64,000 nucleotides of DNA from Bacteroides faecium (GCF_012113595.1 NZ_CP050831.1:3596001-3660000); one strand, 5' to 3'. Shown: positions 33,769 to 42,550, numbered from the stretch's first letter. Notes: generated by a model from the letters alone, not told the origin. Numbers and translations: made by a program.

Positions 33769-34809
33769 TCAGTCTGTATTTATGGTTAATCTGGTAGTAA
33801 ACGTATTCTCTGTTTGTTCAAAGACCAAGCTGTGCTTGTTGGGGTACAAAAGGTCGAGCCGGCGTTTTAAATTCTCAATGCCTATCCCTTTGTCTTTTTG
33901 GTTGATAGCATATGGAGACTGGGATATTGAGTTTTTTATCTCCGACTGGATTTGGCTACCGACTAACTTTATTTCCAGCTTTATCCTGTACTCGCCCCTT
34001 ACATATTTGAAGGCATTCTCAATCAAAGGTTGAAGTAATAAAGGATGTATTTTTTGCTCTTTCAGCTCCGGGTCGAAGTACAAATCCAAAACGAGCCTTT
34101 CGCTCATCCGTAACTGTTGGAAAGCAATGTATGACCGCAGGTAGTTTATTTCCTGCTCCATCGTCACCTCTTTTTCTATATTATAGAGCTGGTATCGCAA
34201 CAGGTCGGATAGCTGCTCGATACTTTGTTTCGCTTCCTTGTTTTTCTCATCTACCTGAAAATAGATGGTGTTTAAGGCATTGAATAGAAAGTGCGGATGG
34301 TATTGGGATTTCAGGAATTTCAGTTCGGTTTCTAACTGGTTGACTTTTATTTTCTCCAATTGAAGACTTTGTTCTATAAAACTTTTGAATAGAATCCGAT
34401 TGCGTATCATTGTGTAGTATAGAAATGCCAGAAGAGCTCCTGTCACATTAACCAACGCCGATTCTCCCCATTTGAAAGACTCTGCCATGGTTATGCAAGA
34501 CATGATAAATACATGCATGATATTCAAGAGGACAAAGTTTATCAGAAAGACAGACGCGTATTCTTTCCAGTTTGCCCTCTTTTCGTCTTTGCTTTTGTCA
34601 ATAAAGGAACGGGCTACCCGCTTGAAAATAGAGTTTAAGAGGTAGAAATAAGCAATAGTTATGCCCAAGGACTGTAAACGTACTTTTATAGCAAACGTAT
34701 TTAACTCCCATATTCGTTCGTTATAGGCAATATCTATAATAATAAATATGCACAAGGAAAGTGACAGTATTATAAATAAGGTATTAATCCATTCGTTCTT
34801 TAAGTTCAT
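33769..34809 (-). CDS. LytS/YehU-type sensor histidine kinase
   Basis: 346 residues with four N-terminal membrane helices (~10-150), then a coiled coil and the His_kinase domain with the acceptor His in SQYHPHFLFNALNT. The HATPase has PLLLQPLIENAFKY and GIGIENLKRRL. It lies between an outer membrane protein gene and the LytTR regulator on the same strand, 24 and 1 bases away. Confidence 0.93.
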   Translation of the reverse strand: MNLKNEWINTLFIILSLSLCIFIIIDIAYNERIWELNTFAIKVRLQSLGITIAYFYLLNSIFKRVARSFIDKSKDEKRANWKEYASVFLINFVLLNIMHVFIMSCITMAESFKWGESALVNVTGALLAFLYYTMIRNRILFKSFIEQSLQLEKIKVNQLETELKFLKSQYHPHFLFNALNTIYFQVDEKNKEAKQSIEQLSDLLRYQLYNIEKEVTMEQEINYLRSYIAFQQLRMSERLVLDLYFDPELKEQKIHPLLLQPLIENAFKYVRGEYRIKLEIKLVGSQIQSEIKNSISQSPYAINQKDKGIGIENLKRRLDLLYPNKHSLVFEQTENTFTTRLTINTD

Positions 34810-34833
34810 CTGTTCTTATTTTTATCTTTACTA

Positions 34834-37269
34834 CTACAAACCTATTCGTTTACTTTCTTCTATTCTATTGTCATTTTGAGATTTTCTTATCTCTTTGCCA
34901 CGATTAAACCGATAACTGAATGATATGCCTATCATTCTGCTGTCATTCTTTTCCCGAGATGTGTAGTACAGGTAATTATTCTCCATACTTACGCGGGGGC
35001 GGTTGGAATGAAAGATGTCGTGTGCGTAAATATACAAACTAAATTTGTCATTAAGCAGATTTTTGCGAATTCCGAGTGATATTGTCCATAAGGATTTTAT
35101 TCTGATTTGTCCTTCAACCATCTCTCCGCTATAAAATCCGAGAGCTTCGCCACCCCATCCGTGCGGTAATTCAAACTGGTTACTGATGTGCAATACGGGA
35201 GTTGTAACTTCATTTCTGGATGTCTTTCCGGGTGTCCGCCAATCGAATTGTTTGTAGGTCAACGAACCGTTGATGTGAGCTGTCCACCATTTGAAAGGTT
35301 TTAGATTGTTTAATCCTACTCTCAATCCCAATGAATGGTTGCTTGATAAATTTAGCGGCATAATCAGGACACGGTTATTGTCTTCGACCAGAAAACTAAA
35401 AGAGATAGGATTTTTCCTGTGAGAGTAAAATGCATTGAATGAATATCGTTTCTTGAACAGCCATGAGACTTCTATATTGTCTATCAATTCAGGTTTCAGT
35501 TCGGTATTCCCTTGCTCATATAGAAACTGGTCTTTGACCTCAACAAAAGGATTCATGTTTCTGTAATTGGGGCGGACAATGCGGCGACCGTACATCACAG
35601 ATACGTCATGATTCTCTGAAAGTTGATACTGCGCCATTAAAGTAGGAAAAAGGTACGTGTATCTTTTTGTGAAAGTGGTGTCCTGGGTGGTTGAGTTGTA
35701 ATTGTTTTTTGTGTATGTGTTTTCAAGCCGCAAGCCTATCTCTGTGGAAAATCGGGAAGACCATTTGGAGTTTAATTGAAAATATCCTGCGTGAATGTTT
35801 TCTTTATAATTGAAATGACTGCTGAGGTTGTTGTCCTTTTGCCAGTTTCCTGCAATCAGGTTTCTGTATAAAGCATTACTGCCTATATTTACAAAGACTG
35901 ATTTAAGTCCGGCGGTTATTCCGAACTTCTCGGATATGGCATAACTTAAATTGGTCTGCCCGCTGTATATTTTAATATCACCATTTGTCTTGCCGGACAA
36001 TGTGTCTTCTATCAATGGCTTGATATGAGTCTGGAAAGCTGAATTAAGCAGCAAGTCATCTTCCTGCTTGAAAAGCTGGTAATCAAAAGAAGCGTCCCAT
36101 TTTCCTTTTTCTGCAAATTTGTATATGATGTTGGCTCCACCTATGATGTTGGTGTAGCTATTGACCGGTGCGTTTAATGCTGTCAGGGTAGAGTCGCTTT
36201 GAATGTTGTTATTGTTATAAAAATCGGATACGTTGACTTCTTTCTTATTTCTATCAAGCCAGCTTGACGAGAGGTATGTCCCGATAGTTAGTCTGTCGGA
36301 TAAGTCATAATCCGCCCCGACTTTTATATAATGTCCTTTGTACTGCCTGTTTATATCGCCTTCGATATCTTTTCGTAGTTCAAGCGGTTTGGAGGTTATC
36401 GGATCCAGGTAATGACCAGAGATTGACATTTCTATACAGTCTTTTCCGAAATAGTAAGAGTAGTCTGCGTAAATGTTCAGTTTGTTGTGGTGAAAGTTCA
36501 AGGATAACGTTTCGTTTCCTCTGATGCACTTCCCTTTCTCCAGACCGGAAGATACGGCAAGATTTATGCCTTGTTCCTTCACTCTCTTTTTCCGAATGTT
36601 AATAATGCCCGAACTGCTTGACGCGTCGTATCTGGATGATGGTTGAGAAATCAGTTCTATATTTTCAACGGAATGGCTGGGGATGGAGCGCAGATAGTTT
36701 ATCAGATTTTCTCCCGACAGGTAAGTCACTTTGTCGTCAATCAACACATTCGCGCCTGATTTGCCATTTAAGATAATCGTTCCGTCATTTTGAATGATGA
36801 CTCCCGGCAGTTTTCTCAATGCATCCAGTATATTACTGTCTGTATTCAATAAGGCGGATGACAAGTTAATTGTCATTTTCCCGGGGGCGACTTTCACCGG
36901 AGGGCGCTTGCCGGTCACATTGATGGTGGACAACATATAAGTGTCTTTCTCAAAAAGAATGTCCCCTAACTCGATATTGACGTTTAGCTCAGTTTGTAGC
37001 GGCATCTTTATTTTTTTATAGCCGATCGTTGACAAGGAAAGAATGTAATGGCCCGGTTTGATATTTATGACTTCAAACCGCCCGTCCAAGTCTGAGGTAG
37101 TGCCTGCGATATAAGCGGAATCTGTATGATTTAGCAGCAGTATTGTCGCTCCAACCATTGGCAGGCTCTCTCCATCTGTAATTCTACCCGATATTACTGA
37201 TTGTGCGGATATGCTGATGGTCTGAATAAACAGCATAGTTAAGAAGTAAATTTTAATAGTACTCATCAT
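34834..37269 (-). CDS. TonB-dependent-receptor-like outer membrane protein (OMP_b-brl_3)
   Basis: 811 residues from MMSTIKIYF; the upstream in-frame MWLKIN is less likely because the -7 box (37297-37304) sits just before it. A signal peptide is followed by a carboxypeptidase-regulatory-like domain (ISGRITDGESLPMVGATILL), then a plug-like segment (LRKLPGVIIQNDGTIILNGKSG) and a long beta-barrel of the OMP_b-brl_3 family. No typical SusD partner is present. It is the first gene of an operon with a LytS kinase and LytTR regulator. Ligand unknown; a peptide or signal molecule is possible. Confidence 0.9.
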   Translation of the reverse strand: MMSTIKIYFLTMLFIQTISISAQSVISGRITDGESLPMVGATILLLNHTDSAYIAGTTSDLDGRFEVINIKPGHYILSLSTIGYKKIKMPLQTELNVNIELGDILFEKDTYMLSTINVTGKRPPVKVAPGKMTINLSSALLNTDSNILDALRKLPGVIIQNDGTIILNGKSGANVLIDDKVTYLSGENLINYLRSIPSHSVENIELISQPSSRYDASSSSGIINIRKKRVKEQGINLAVSSGLEKGKCIRGNETLSLNFHHNKLNIYADYSYYFGKDCIEMSISGHYLDPITSKPLELRKDIEGDINRQYKGHYIKVGADYDLSDRLTIGTYLSSSWLDRNKKEVNVSDFYNNNNIQSDSTLTALNAPVNSYTNIIGGANIIYKFAEKGKWDASFDYQLFKQEDDLLLNSAFQTHIKPLIEDTLSGKTNGDIKIYSGQTNLSYAISEKFGITAGLKSVFVNIGSNALYRNLIAGNWQKDNNLSSHFNYKENIHAGYFQLNSKWSSRFSTEIGLRLENTYTKNNYNSTTQDTTFTKRYTYLFPTLMAQYQLSENHDVSVMYGRRIVRPNYRNMNPFVEVKDQFLYEQGNTELKPELIDNIEVSWLFKKRYSFNAFYSHRKNPISFSFLVEDNNRVLIMPLNLSSNHSLGLRVGLNNLKPFKWWTAHINGSLTYKQFDWRTPGKTSRNEVTTPVLHISNQFELPHGWGGEALGFYSGEMVEGQIRIKSLWTISLGIRKNLLNDKFSLYIYAHDIFHSNRPRVSMENNYLYYTSREKNDSRMIGISFSYRFNRGKEIRKSQNDNRIEESKRIGL

Positions 37270-37296
37270 TTGAAATTTTTGATTGATTTTCAGCCA

Positions 37297-37304
37297 CAAA
37301 ATTA
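37297..37304 (-). promoter_or_regulatory. -7 box TAATTTTG of the OMP-kinase-regulator operon
   Basis: Minus-strand TAATTTTG, 27 bases upstream of the chosen start. Confidence 0.55.
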
Positions 37305-37365
37305 CTTTTGTATTTTGCCGTACTCAAATTTATCTGATGAATGGAATGATTTACTTGATGAAATG

Positions 37366-37440
37366 AAAATTCCAGGAATCAGCAGGATGATTGATGGGGT
37401 AATCCCGAATGCCCGGTAATTTAGTAATCGTAAAAATAAG
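37366..37440 (-). pseudogene. Relic of the 3' end of the lipoprotein gene at 39460
   Basis: In the minus-strand frame it reads RLLNYRAFGITPSIILLIPGIF, matching SRVINYWAFGVTLLIILLILGAF at the C-terminal membrane segment of the lipoprotein gene. About 60% of bases match by eye. No start codon or upstream domain remains. It shows that a related copy once lay inside the island. Confidence 0.65.
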
Positions 37441-37558
37441 TAGTGGCAGTTTTCATGAGAATAGGTTCTCCCTTGTCTATTTCAAGATGTATCTAAGCGC
37501 AGGCCACGAGTATCTGCTTTTTTAAAACCATTTGTTTGTGAAAGTAGCGGAAAGAGCG

Positions 37559-37566
37559 TATCTTTG
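37559..37566 (+). promoter_or_regulatory. -7 box TATCTTTG of the AAA-ATPase gene
   Basis: TATCTTTG with TTTG at 37535-37538, 20 bases apart; the ATG follows at 37607. Confidence 0.65.
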
Positions 37567-37606
37567 TTTGCGCTGATAAAAAGTGAACTCATAAATACAC
37601 CGGATT

Positions 37607-39364
37607 ATGGAATATGTATCATCAGAAAGGAAGTTGCTGCCATACGGCATGATGAATTTTGCAGATATTCGTCTCGATAATTATTACTACGTGGATAAAA
37701 CCTCGTTTATCCCTATAATAGAACAATCGGACAGATTCTTCTTTTTCATCCGTCCGCGCCGATTCGGCAAGAGCCTTACGCTGAACATGTTGCAACACTA
37801 TTATGATGTGCGTACACGTGACAAGTTCGATGCTCTGTTTGGAGACCTCTATATCGGAAAGCATCCCACACGAGACCGCAACAGCTATCTGGTGCTGTAT
37901 CTCAATTTCTCAGGAATTAGTGGAGAACTGCACAACTACCGTCAAGGGTTGGACGCACATTGCAATATCAGTTTCGATTATTTCTGTGATATTTACGCAG
38001 AATATCTGCCTCAAGGCATTAAGGAGGTATTGAATGAAAAAGCAGGAGCTGTAGAGCAGTTGGATTATCTATACCATCAGTGTGAACGTGCCGGACAGCA
38101 AATCTATCTCTTTATTGACGAATATGACCACTTCACCAACGCCATCCTCTCGGATGCCGAAAGCATACACCGATATACGGAAGAGACTCACAAGGAAGGC
38201 TACCTGCGCGCCTTCTTCAATAGAGTGAAAGCCGGAACCTATTCCAGCATCAAGCGCTGCTTCATCACCGGAGTGAGTCCCGTCACGATGGATGACCTTA
38301 CCAGCGGATTCAATATCGGCACCAATTACTCCCTCGCACCGAAATTCAACGCAATGATGGGTTTTACCGAGGACGAAGTCCGCGAAATGTTGACTTATTA
38401 TTCTACAAAAGCTCCATTCCATCACACTGTAGATGAGTTGATAGAACTTATGAAACCGTGGTACGACAACTATTGCTTTGCACAGGAGTGCTACAATCAG
38501 CCGACCTTATACAACTCCAATATGGTGCTTTATTTCGTCAAGAACTATATTGATAATGATGGAAGAGCACCGCGAAATATGATAGAAAGCAACATTCGCA
38601 TCGATTACGAAAAACTGCGTATGCTTATCCGCAAGGATAAAGAGTTTGCACACGATGCCTCCATTATCCAGACCTTAGTGAGCCAGGGATACATCACCGG
38701 CGAGTTGAAAGACGGTTTTCCAGCGGCCAATATTGTAGATTCCGACAATTTTGTGAGCCTGCTCTATTATTTCGGTATGCTCACCGTGAGCGGAACATTC
38801 GAAGGCAAGACTAAACTCATCATCCCCAATCAAGTGGTGCGCGAACAACTCTATACTTATCTGCTGAACACTTACAATGAAGCCGACCTTAGTTTCAGCA
38901 ACCATGAAAAAGATGAGTTATCTTCCGCCTTAGCATATCGTGGTGCATGGCAATCTTACTTCAACTACATCTCCGATTGTCTAAGACGCTATGCCGCTCA
39001 GCGCGACAAGCAGAAAGGAGAATACTTCGTACATGGCTTCACTCTTGCCATGACGGCGCAAAACCGTTTCTACCGTCCCATCTCCGAAGCAGACACGCAA
39101 GCCGGATATGTTGACATTTTCCTGTCTCCCATGCTGGAGATTTACCCTGACATGAGTCATAGCTACATCATCGAGCTGAAGTATGCCAGATACAAAGATC
39201 CCGAAAGTCGTGTGGAGGAATTGCGGGTGGAAGGCATTGCCCAGGCCAACCGCTATGCTGACACTGACAGGGTGAAGAATGCTATTGGCACTACGCAACT
39301 ACACAAGATTGTGGTAGTGTATAAAGGCATGGAAATGAGAGTTTGTGAGGAGGTGAATTCTTGA
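37607..39364 (+). CDS. AAA-ATPase with PD-(D/E)XK nuclease domain (PF09820/PF08011 type)
   Basis: 585 residues. The N-terminal ATPase has the P-loop variant RPRRFGKSLTLNML (residues ~45-60) and Walker B IYLFIDEYDHF (~165). FITGVSPVTMDDLTSGFN is the family hallmark. The C-terminal ~130 residues form a PD-(D/E)XK-like fold with Asp in GYVDIFLSP and the E-x-K in SYIIELKYAR. This family is amplified in gut Bacteroidota and its role is not settled; it is suspected to act in conflict or DNA processing. It abuts the right direct repeat of the tRNA-Thr island, ending 19 bases before it. Confidence 0.92.
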   Translation: MEYVSSERKLLPYGMMNFADIRLDNYYYVDKTSFIPIIEQSDRFFFFIRPRRFGKSLTLNMLQHYYDVRTRDKFDALFGDLYIGKHPTRDRNSYLVLYLNFSGISGELHNYRQGLDAHCNISFDYFCDIYAEYLPQGIKEVLNEKAGAVEQLDYLYHQCERAGQQIYLFIDEYDHFTNAILSDAESIHRYTEETHKEGYLRAFFNRVKAGTYSSIKRCFITGVSPVTMDDLTSGFNIGTNYSLAPKFNAMMGFTEDEVREMLTYYSTKAPFHHTVDELIELMKPWYDNYCFAQECYNQPTLYNSNMVLYFVKNYIDNDGRAPRNMIESNIRIDYEKLRMLIRKDKEFAHDASIIQTLVSQGYITGELKDGFPAANIVDSDNFVSLLYYFGMLTVSGTFEGKTKLIIPNQVVREQLYTYLLNTYNEADLSFSNHEKDELSSALAYRGAWQSYFNYISDCLRRYAAQRDKQKGEYFVHGFTLAMTAQNRFYRPISEADTQAGYVDIFLSPMLEIYPDMSHSYIIELKYARYKDPESRVEELRVEGIAQANRYADTDRVKNAIGTTQLHKIVVVYKGMEMRVCEEVNS

Positions 39365-39383
39365 GATGCAGCACCAGATAAGT

Positions 39384-39450
39384 GTCGTTGGTTCGAATCC
39401 GACAAGAGGCTCAAAAAAAGCATTCAGGTATTTTCTGGATGCTTTTTTTA
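39384..39450 (+). repeat. Direct repeat R: partial tRNA-Thr plus terminator
   Basis: 67 bases matching 32923-32990 with one base deleted in the A-run. It holds the 28-base 3' part of tRNA-Thr and its terminator but no 5' half, so it cannot make a tRNA. Probable attR of the island. Confidence 0.9.
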
Positions 39451-39459
39451 TGCATATGT

Positions 39460-40542
39460 CTATCGGGTACGCCTGTACAATTTTACAAAGGCTCCTAAAA
39501 TCAACAGAATAATTAATAATGTAACTCCGAATGCCCAATAATTGATAACCCGTGATTCTGCGTTGAGGGTGTAATTGTCTGCCAGGAGCCGGAAGCCGTC
39601 TATTTTCCAAATGGCTGAATTGTTATTTAGTGTTCTTGCGTTGGAAGAAAGTAGTTTGCCGGGCATTGATAACTCAAATTGTATGGAGTTATAGAGCACT
39701 TCGGCAATTTTGATTTTTTCCTCGGCCATATTATTCATGGCTTCTTTATTCTTTAGATAAAGTTCCGAATAGTATTTTGTTTGGTTGATTATATCAAAAA
39801 TATTGCAGAGAACATCTATTTGGGCATCTCCCCAAGTGTCTTGGGTGGAGAAGTGGTTTTTATAAACTGCTTCTTTTGATTCGTCCAAACGGTGTATATT
39901 GGTTGTGTCGCCCTGCGCCAAAATGAAATCACGAATTACTTCCCAGTTGATTTCGTACTGGCTACGGCTATACCATTCTCCAAATTTGCTTTCGATTCCG
40001 TCCAGTTTGTCTTTCAATTCCATTCCACTTAGTCCGTTGTAAGCACTGTTGTCTCCGCAAAACCAAATGATTTGCTCTTCTTTGTTCATGTAATTGCTGA
40101 GGGGTACAGGCCCTTTATCCATAAGTTCTTTGTAGGTGGCGGTGTATGTATAATAGGTATAAAACCACCTGAAGCTTTTCTTCACTCGTTCTGTGGGTAT
40201 GGCTAAGGGATACATATATTCTTTTCCTTTTGTGACGGAAAAGTATTCTCCATCTACAATCGGTAGTTTTCTGCAAACTTTTACGTTCAGGTTTTCTTTC
40301 TCCCCCCAAAAGTTGAATTTGATGGCAGAGTCTAGCTTTACTACTTGCCAGTCTGCATCTATCTGAAACATATATGGATTGTGAGTCTTATCTCCTGCGA
40401 TGAAAGCGGAATCACCTCGCGCATAGACTTCCCTGTATATGCTTCCGTCGCTTCCTATCTGCGAAGTCATTCGGTAATTGGTGCCACAAGAGGCTGTGCC
40501 GAGTAGCAACAATGCTGCTATGAATAAATGATTAGTTTTCAT
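39460..40542 (-). CDS. Predicted lipoprotein with C-terminal membrane segment
   Basis: 360 residues with a signal peptide and lipobox (LLLLGTASC). The mature part is soluble and helical, with no motif of known function. The C-terminus has a membrane helix (NYWAFGVTLLIILLILGAF) and a basic end. It is the last gene of an operon with an ECF sigma factor and its likely anti-sigma factor, so it could be a sensor or effector of that system. A relic of a paralogue's 3' end is at 37366-37440. Confidence 0.8.
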   Translation of the reverse strand: MKTNHLFIAALLLLGTASCGTNYRMTSQIGSDGSIYREVYARGDSAFIAGDKTHNPYMFQIDADWQVVKLDSAIKFNFWGEKENLNVKVCRKLPIVDGEYFSVTKGKEYMYPLAIPTERVKKSFRWFYTYYTYTATYKELMDKGPVPLSNYMNKEEQIIWFCGDNSAYNGLSGMELKDKLDGIESKFGEWYSRSQYEINWEVIRDFILAQGDTTNIHRLDESKEAVYKNHFSTQDTWGDAQIDVLCNIFDIINQTKYYSELYLKNKEAMNNMAEEKIKIAEVLYNSIQFELSMPGKLLSSNARTLNNNSAIWKIDGFRLLADNYTLNAESRVINYWAFGVTLLIILLILGAFVKLYRRTR

Positions 40543-40550
40543 ATCTTAAT

Positions 40551-40958
40551 TTATTTAGATCGGTTTTCTTTGATTAACTGGATAATACGCGTCTGCCGGA
40601 GTTGCCGATGTCGCGTGAATTGAGAAGACAGATAATTGTTTTTCTCCTGAAGTCCCATCTCTTTCCAATTCTCCGGCAATGAGAATGAAGTACTATTTTG
40701 CCAGTCTTCATATTCGTTTTGTTGAGGTATGGGAGAAAGATAGGTGTCGTTTATAAATAGTAGGAGTAACACTGCGGCAGCAAGTCCTGACAGCCAGGCG
40801 CCAATCAGAAACTTTCTCCTTCCGGGTTTTGAACGGGACGGGGATGGAGAGATACTATTCAGAATAGCTGTCGTCAACTCTTCCGGGTTTTTCAATATTG
40901 GCTGTTTGTTTTTGAGTTCGGACAGCCATTCTTCATACTGTTTATCTTCTTGTTTCAT
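40551..40958 (-). CDS. Probable anti-sigma factor
   Basis: 135 residues with a single membrane helix (~52-68, FLIGAWLSGLAAAVLLLLF). The N-terminal cytoplasmic part is short and helical (MKQEDKQYEEWLSEL). It overlaps the sigma factor gene by 4 bases (ATGA), which suggests translational coupling and equal amounts. No zinc-anti-sigma motif is seen, so assignment rests on position and topology. Confidence 0.7.
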   Translation of the reverse strand: MKQEDKQYEEWLSELKNKQPILKNPEELTTAILNSISPSPSRSKPGRRKFLIGAWLSGLAAAVLLLLFINDTYLSPIPQQNEYEDWQNSTSFSLPENWKEMGLQEKNNYLSSQFTRHRQLRQTRIIQLIKENRSK

Positions 40959-41518
40959 AAGTCGGGGTCTAATTGGTTCATTTTATTACGTATATTCTTC
41001 CGTGCCAGATACAAGGTACTCTTTATCTTTTCTGGGGATAATCCTGTGATACTCTGAACTTCCGCCACTTCCAGCTCTTCGACATCCCGAAGCATAAAGA
41101 CTACTTTCTGTTGTGCGGGCAGTTCGTCGGTATAGCGCAATATCAATTCTTTCAACTGTCTGTTGGCGAGTGATATTTCAATATTGTCGTTAGAAGGAAT
41201 ATTTGCTGAATCAGAAAATGAAGATTCTTTGTCCAATGGTGAATGGTTTAATGAACGTAAACGGTCGTAGCAAGCATTACAGGTGATTTTATATAGCCAG
41301 GTAGAAAAGCGCTTTTCTCTATCATATGATTTCAGTGATAGCCAGACTTTGATAAATGTTTCCTGCGTTATGTCTCTAGCTTCATCCTCATCGCAAAGTA
41401 ATCGGAAGGAAAGCCGGAATACCAATGACTGGAACTCGGAAACCAAACGACCAAATGCTTCTTTATCGCCCCGTCGACTCCGGTCTACCAACTTCTGTAT
41501 TTCTTCCTGATTCATCAT
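40955..41518 (-). CDS. ECF-type RNA polymerase sigma factor
   Basis: 187 residues. Region 2 has LSFRLLCDEDEARDITQETFIKVW, and region 4 has ELPAQQKVVFMLRDVEELEVAEVQSITGLSPEKIKSTLYLARKNIR (in sections). It begins an operon of sigma, anti-sigma and lipoprotein. The regulon is unknown. Confidence 0.94.
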   Translation of the reverse strand: MMNQEEIQKLVDRSRRGDKEAFGRLVSEFQSLVFRLSFRLLCDEDEARDITQETFIKVWLSLKSYDREKRFSTWLYKITCNACYDRLRSLNHSPLDKESSFSDSANIPSNDNIEISLANRQLKELILRYTDELPAQQKVVFMLRDVEELEVAEVQSITGLSPEKIKSTLYLARKNIRNKMNQLDPDL

Positions 41519-41692
41519 TATTTATCCTTGTTTATAATATGATACGTAATAAAATACTTCCGGTCGTTTACGAATTATCAAATATACGAAAAAAGGAGAA
41601 TTATTTTGTGTTTATAGGTCGTAAGAGTTATGTTGCGGAGCTTCTACTCCTTTATAATTGGATAATGATGTCGTTAAACCTTGAACTTATAT

Positions 41693-41723
41693 TTTGTAAA
41701 TAAGTGCAGAAGCATTATATTTG
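41693..41723 (+). promoter_or_regulatory. Promoter reading into the A/B/C repeat block
   Basis: TTTG at 41693-41696 and TATATTTG at 41716-41723 with 19 bases between. The transcript would run through the complex repeat (41772-41984) to the small regulator gene at 42087. Confidence 0.65.
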
Positions 41724-41771
41724 CATTAGTTTAGAAAATATGAATAAAGCATTAGCTTTAACTTTTTGATG

Positions 41772-41984
41772 TCTGAAAAATCGCCAATTTAACAGAATCG
41801 TCAAAGGAGTAAAGTCTGGTGCTCACGCTTACGGCGTGGGCTTTACTTTCTTTTATTTGACGATTCGGGTGTTTGGCGATACCTTCAGATATGAATAAAA
41901 AAAGTGAGTTCACGCTTTTTTCATGTAATAATGAAATATTATTATGTATGCTTTTCTTGCTCCTATATCTGAAAAATCGCCAAA
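41772..41984. repeat. Three-part inverted repeat block (A, B, C)
   Basis: A (41772-41787) and C (41965-41984) are direct copies of TCTGAAAAATCGCCAA; B (41872-41892) is their inverse. A can pair with B, forming a long hairpin with further stems GAATCGTCAAA/TTTGACGATTC, AGTAAAG/CTTTACT and GCTCACGC/GCGTGGGC. B can instead pair with C. The two structures exclude each other. The 568-base gap 41519-42086 otherwise holds promoters and no convincing gene. Confidence 0.75.
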
Positions 41985-42086
41985 TAGAAGTAAGTGTATC
42001 AGTCGGGAAAAGTCTAAGTCCTATACATAATATAATGAATAAGGACTCTGCATAGGGCTTGCAGATTATGACACGCAAATAAAACT

Positions 42087-42320
42087 ATGAAACCTATCGG
42101 CCAGCTTGTCAAAGCGCGATTGACGGAACGGGGAATGACTGTTTCCCATCTCGCTCGTCTGCTTTCTTGTGAACGTTCTAATCTCTACCGGCTTTTCGAA
42201 AAGGATAGCATCGATACCCGACTGTTACTCCGCATTTCCCGTGCGTTGGATTATGATTTCTTCCAATTATATTCGATTGAGTTGGAAAAAGAGTCTAATG
42301 TATCAAATATGATACAATAG
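42087..42320 (+). CDS. Small XRE-like HTH regulator
   Basis: 77 residues. A HTH spans ~5-62 (LVKARLTERGMTVSHLARLL, ERSNLYRLFEKDS). No effector domain. It lies after the A/B/C repeat block and before GTATCA repeats, both possible control sites. Confidence 0.75.
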   Translation: MKPIGQLVKARLTERGMTVSHLARLLSCERSNLYRLFEKDSIDTRLLLRISRALDYDFFQLYSIELEKESNVSNMIQ

Positions 42321-42387
42321 TGTATCATTCCTGCTATATGCTATGTAAGTTTCTTTGGAGCTTTTTCGCGTTCTTTGTATTGTATCA
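42300..42387. promoter_or_regulatory. GTATCA repeat cluster
   Basis: GTATCA at 42300, its inverse TGATAC at 42310, GTATCA at 42322 and 42382. GTATCA-AATA-TGATAC is a perfect dyad at the very end of the HTH gene. A binding array for the small regulator is possible. Confidence 0.4.
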
Positions 42388-42550
42388 ATTAATAAGCAAT
42401 AGAACATGGTAAATTTATCGAAGAGAAGTTTTGTTAGGCAGAGATAGAGATTCGTGAGTTGCGTTGTTTATACTATTTGGAGTAACTGCTAAATGAAATT
42501 CAGGATTTTACTATTTATCAACTCAAGGATATAATTTTAAATTAAAGAAT

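Larger units (their letters stand above)
37270..37606. other. Divergent intergenic region in the tRNA-Thr island
   Basis: 337 bases between the outer membrane protein gene and the AAA-ATPase gene. It contains both promoters and the relic of a lipoprotein 3' end (37366-37440). Nothing else is recognised. Confidence 0.6.

Noticed and set aside
39299..39610. Minus-strand ORF reading through the tRNA copy
   Set aside because: Part of its sequence is the translated tRNA fragment, a known source of false proteins; it also overlaps the real lipoprotein gene.
41758..42078. Minus-strand ORF across the A/B/C repeat block
   Set aside because: It is made of repeat sequence and has no recognisable domain.
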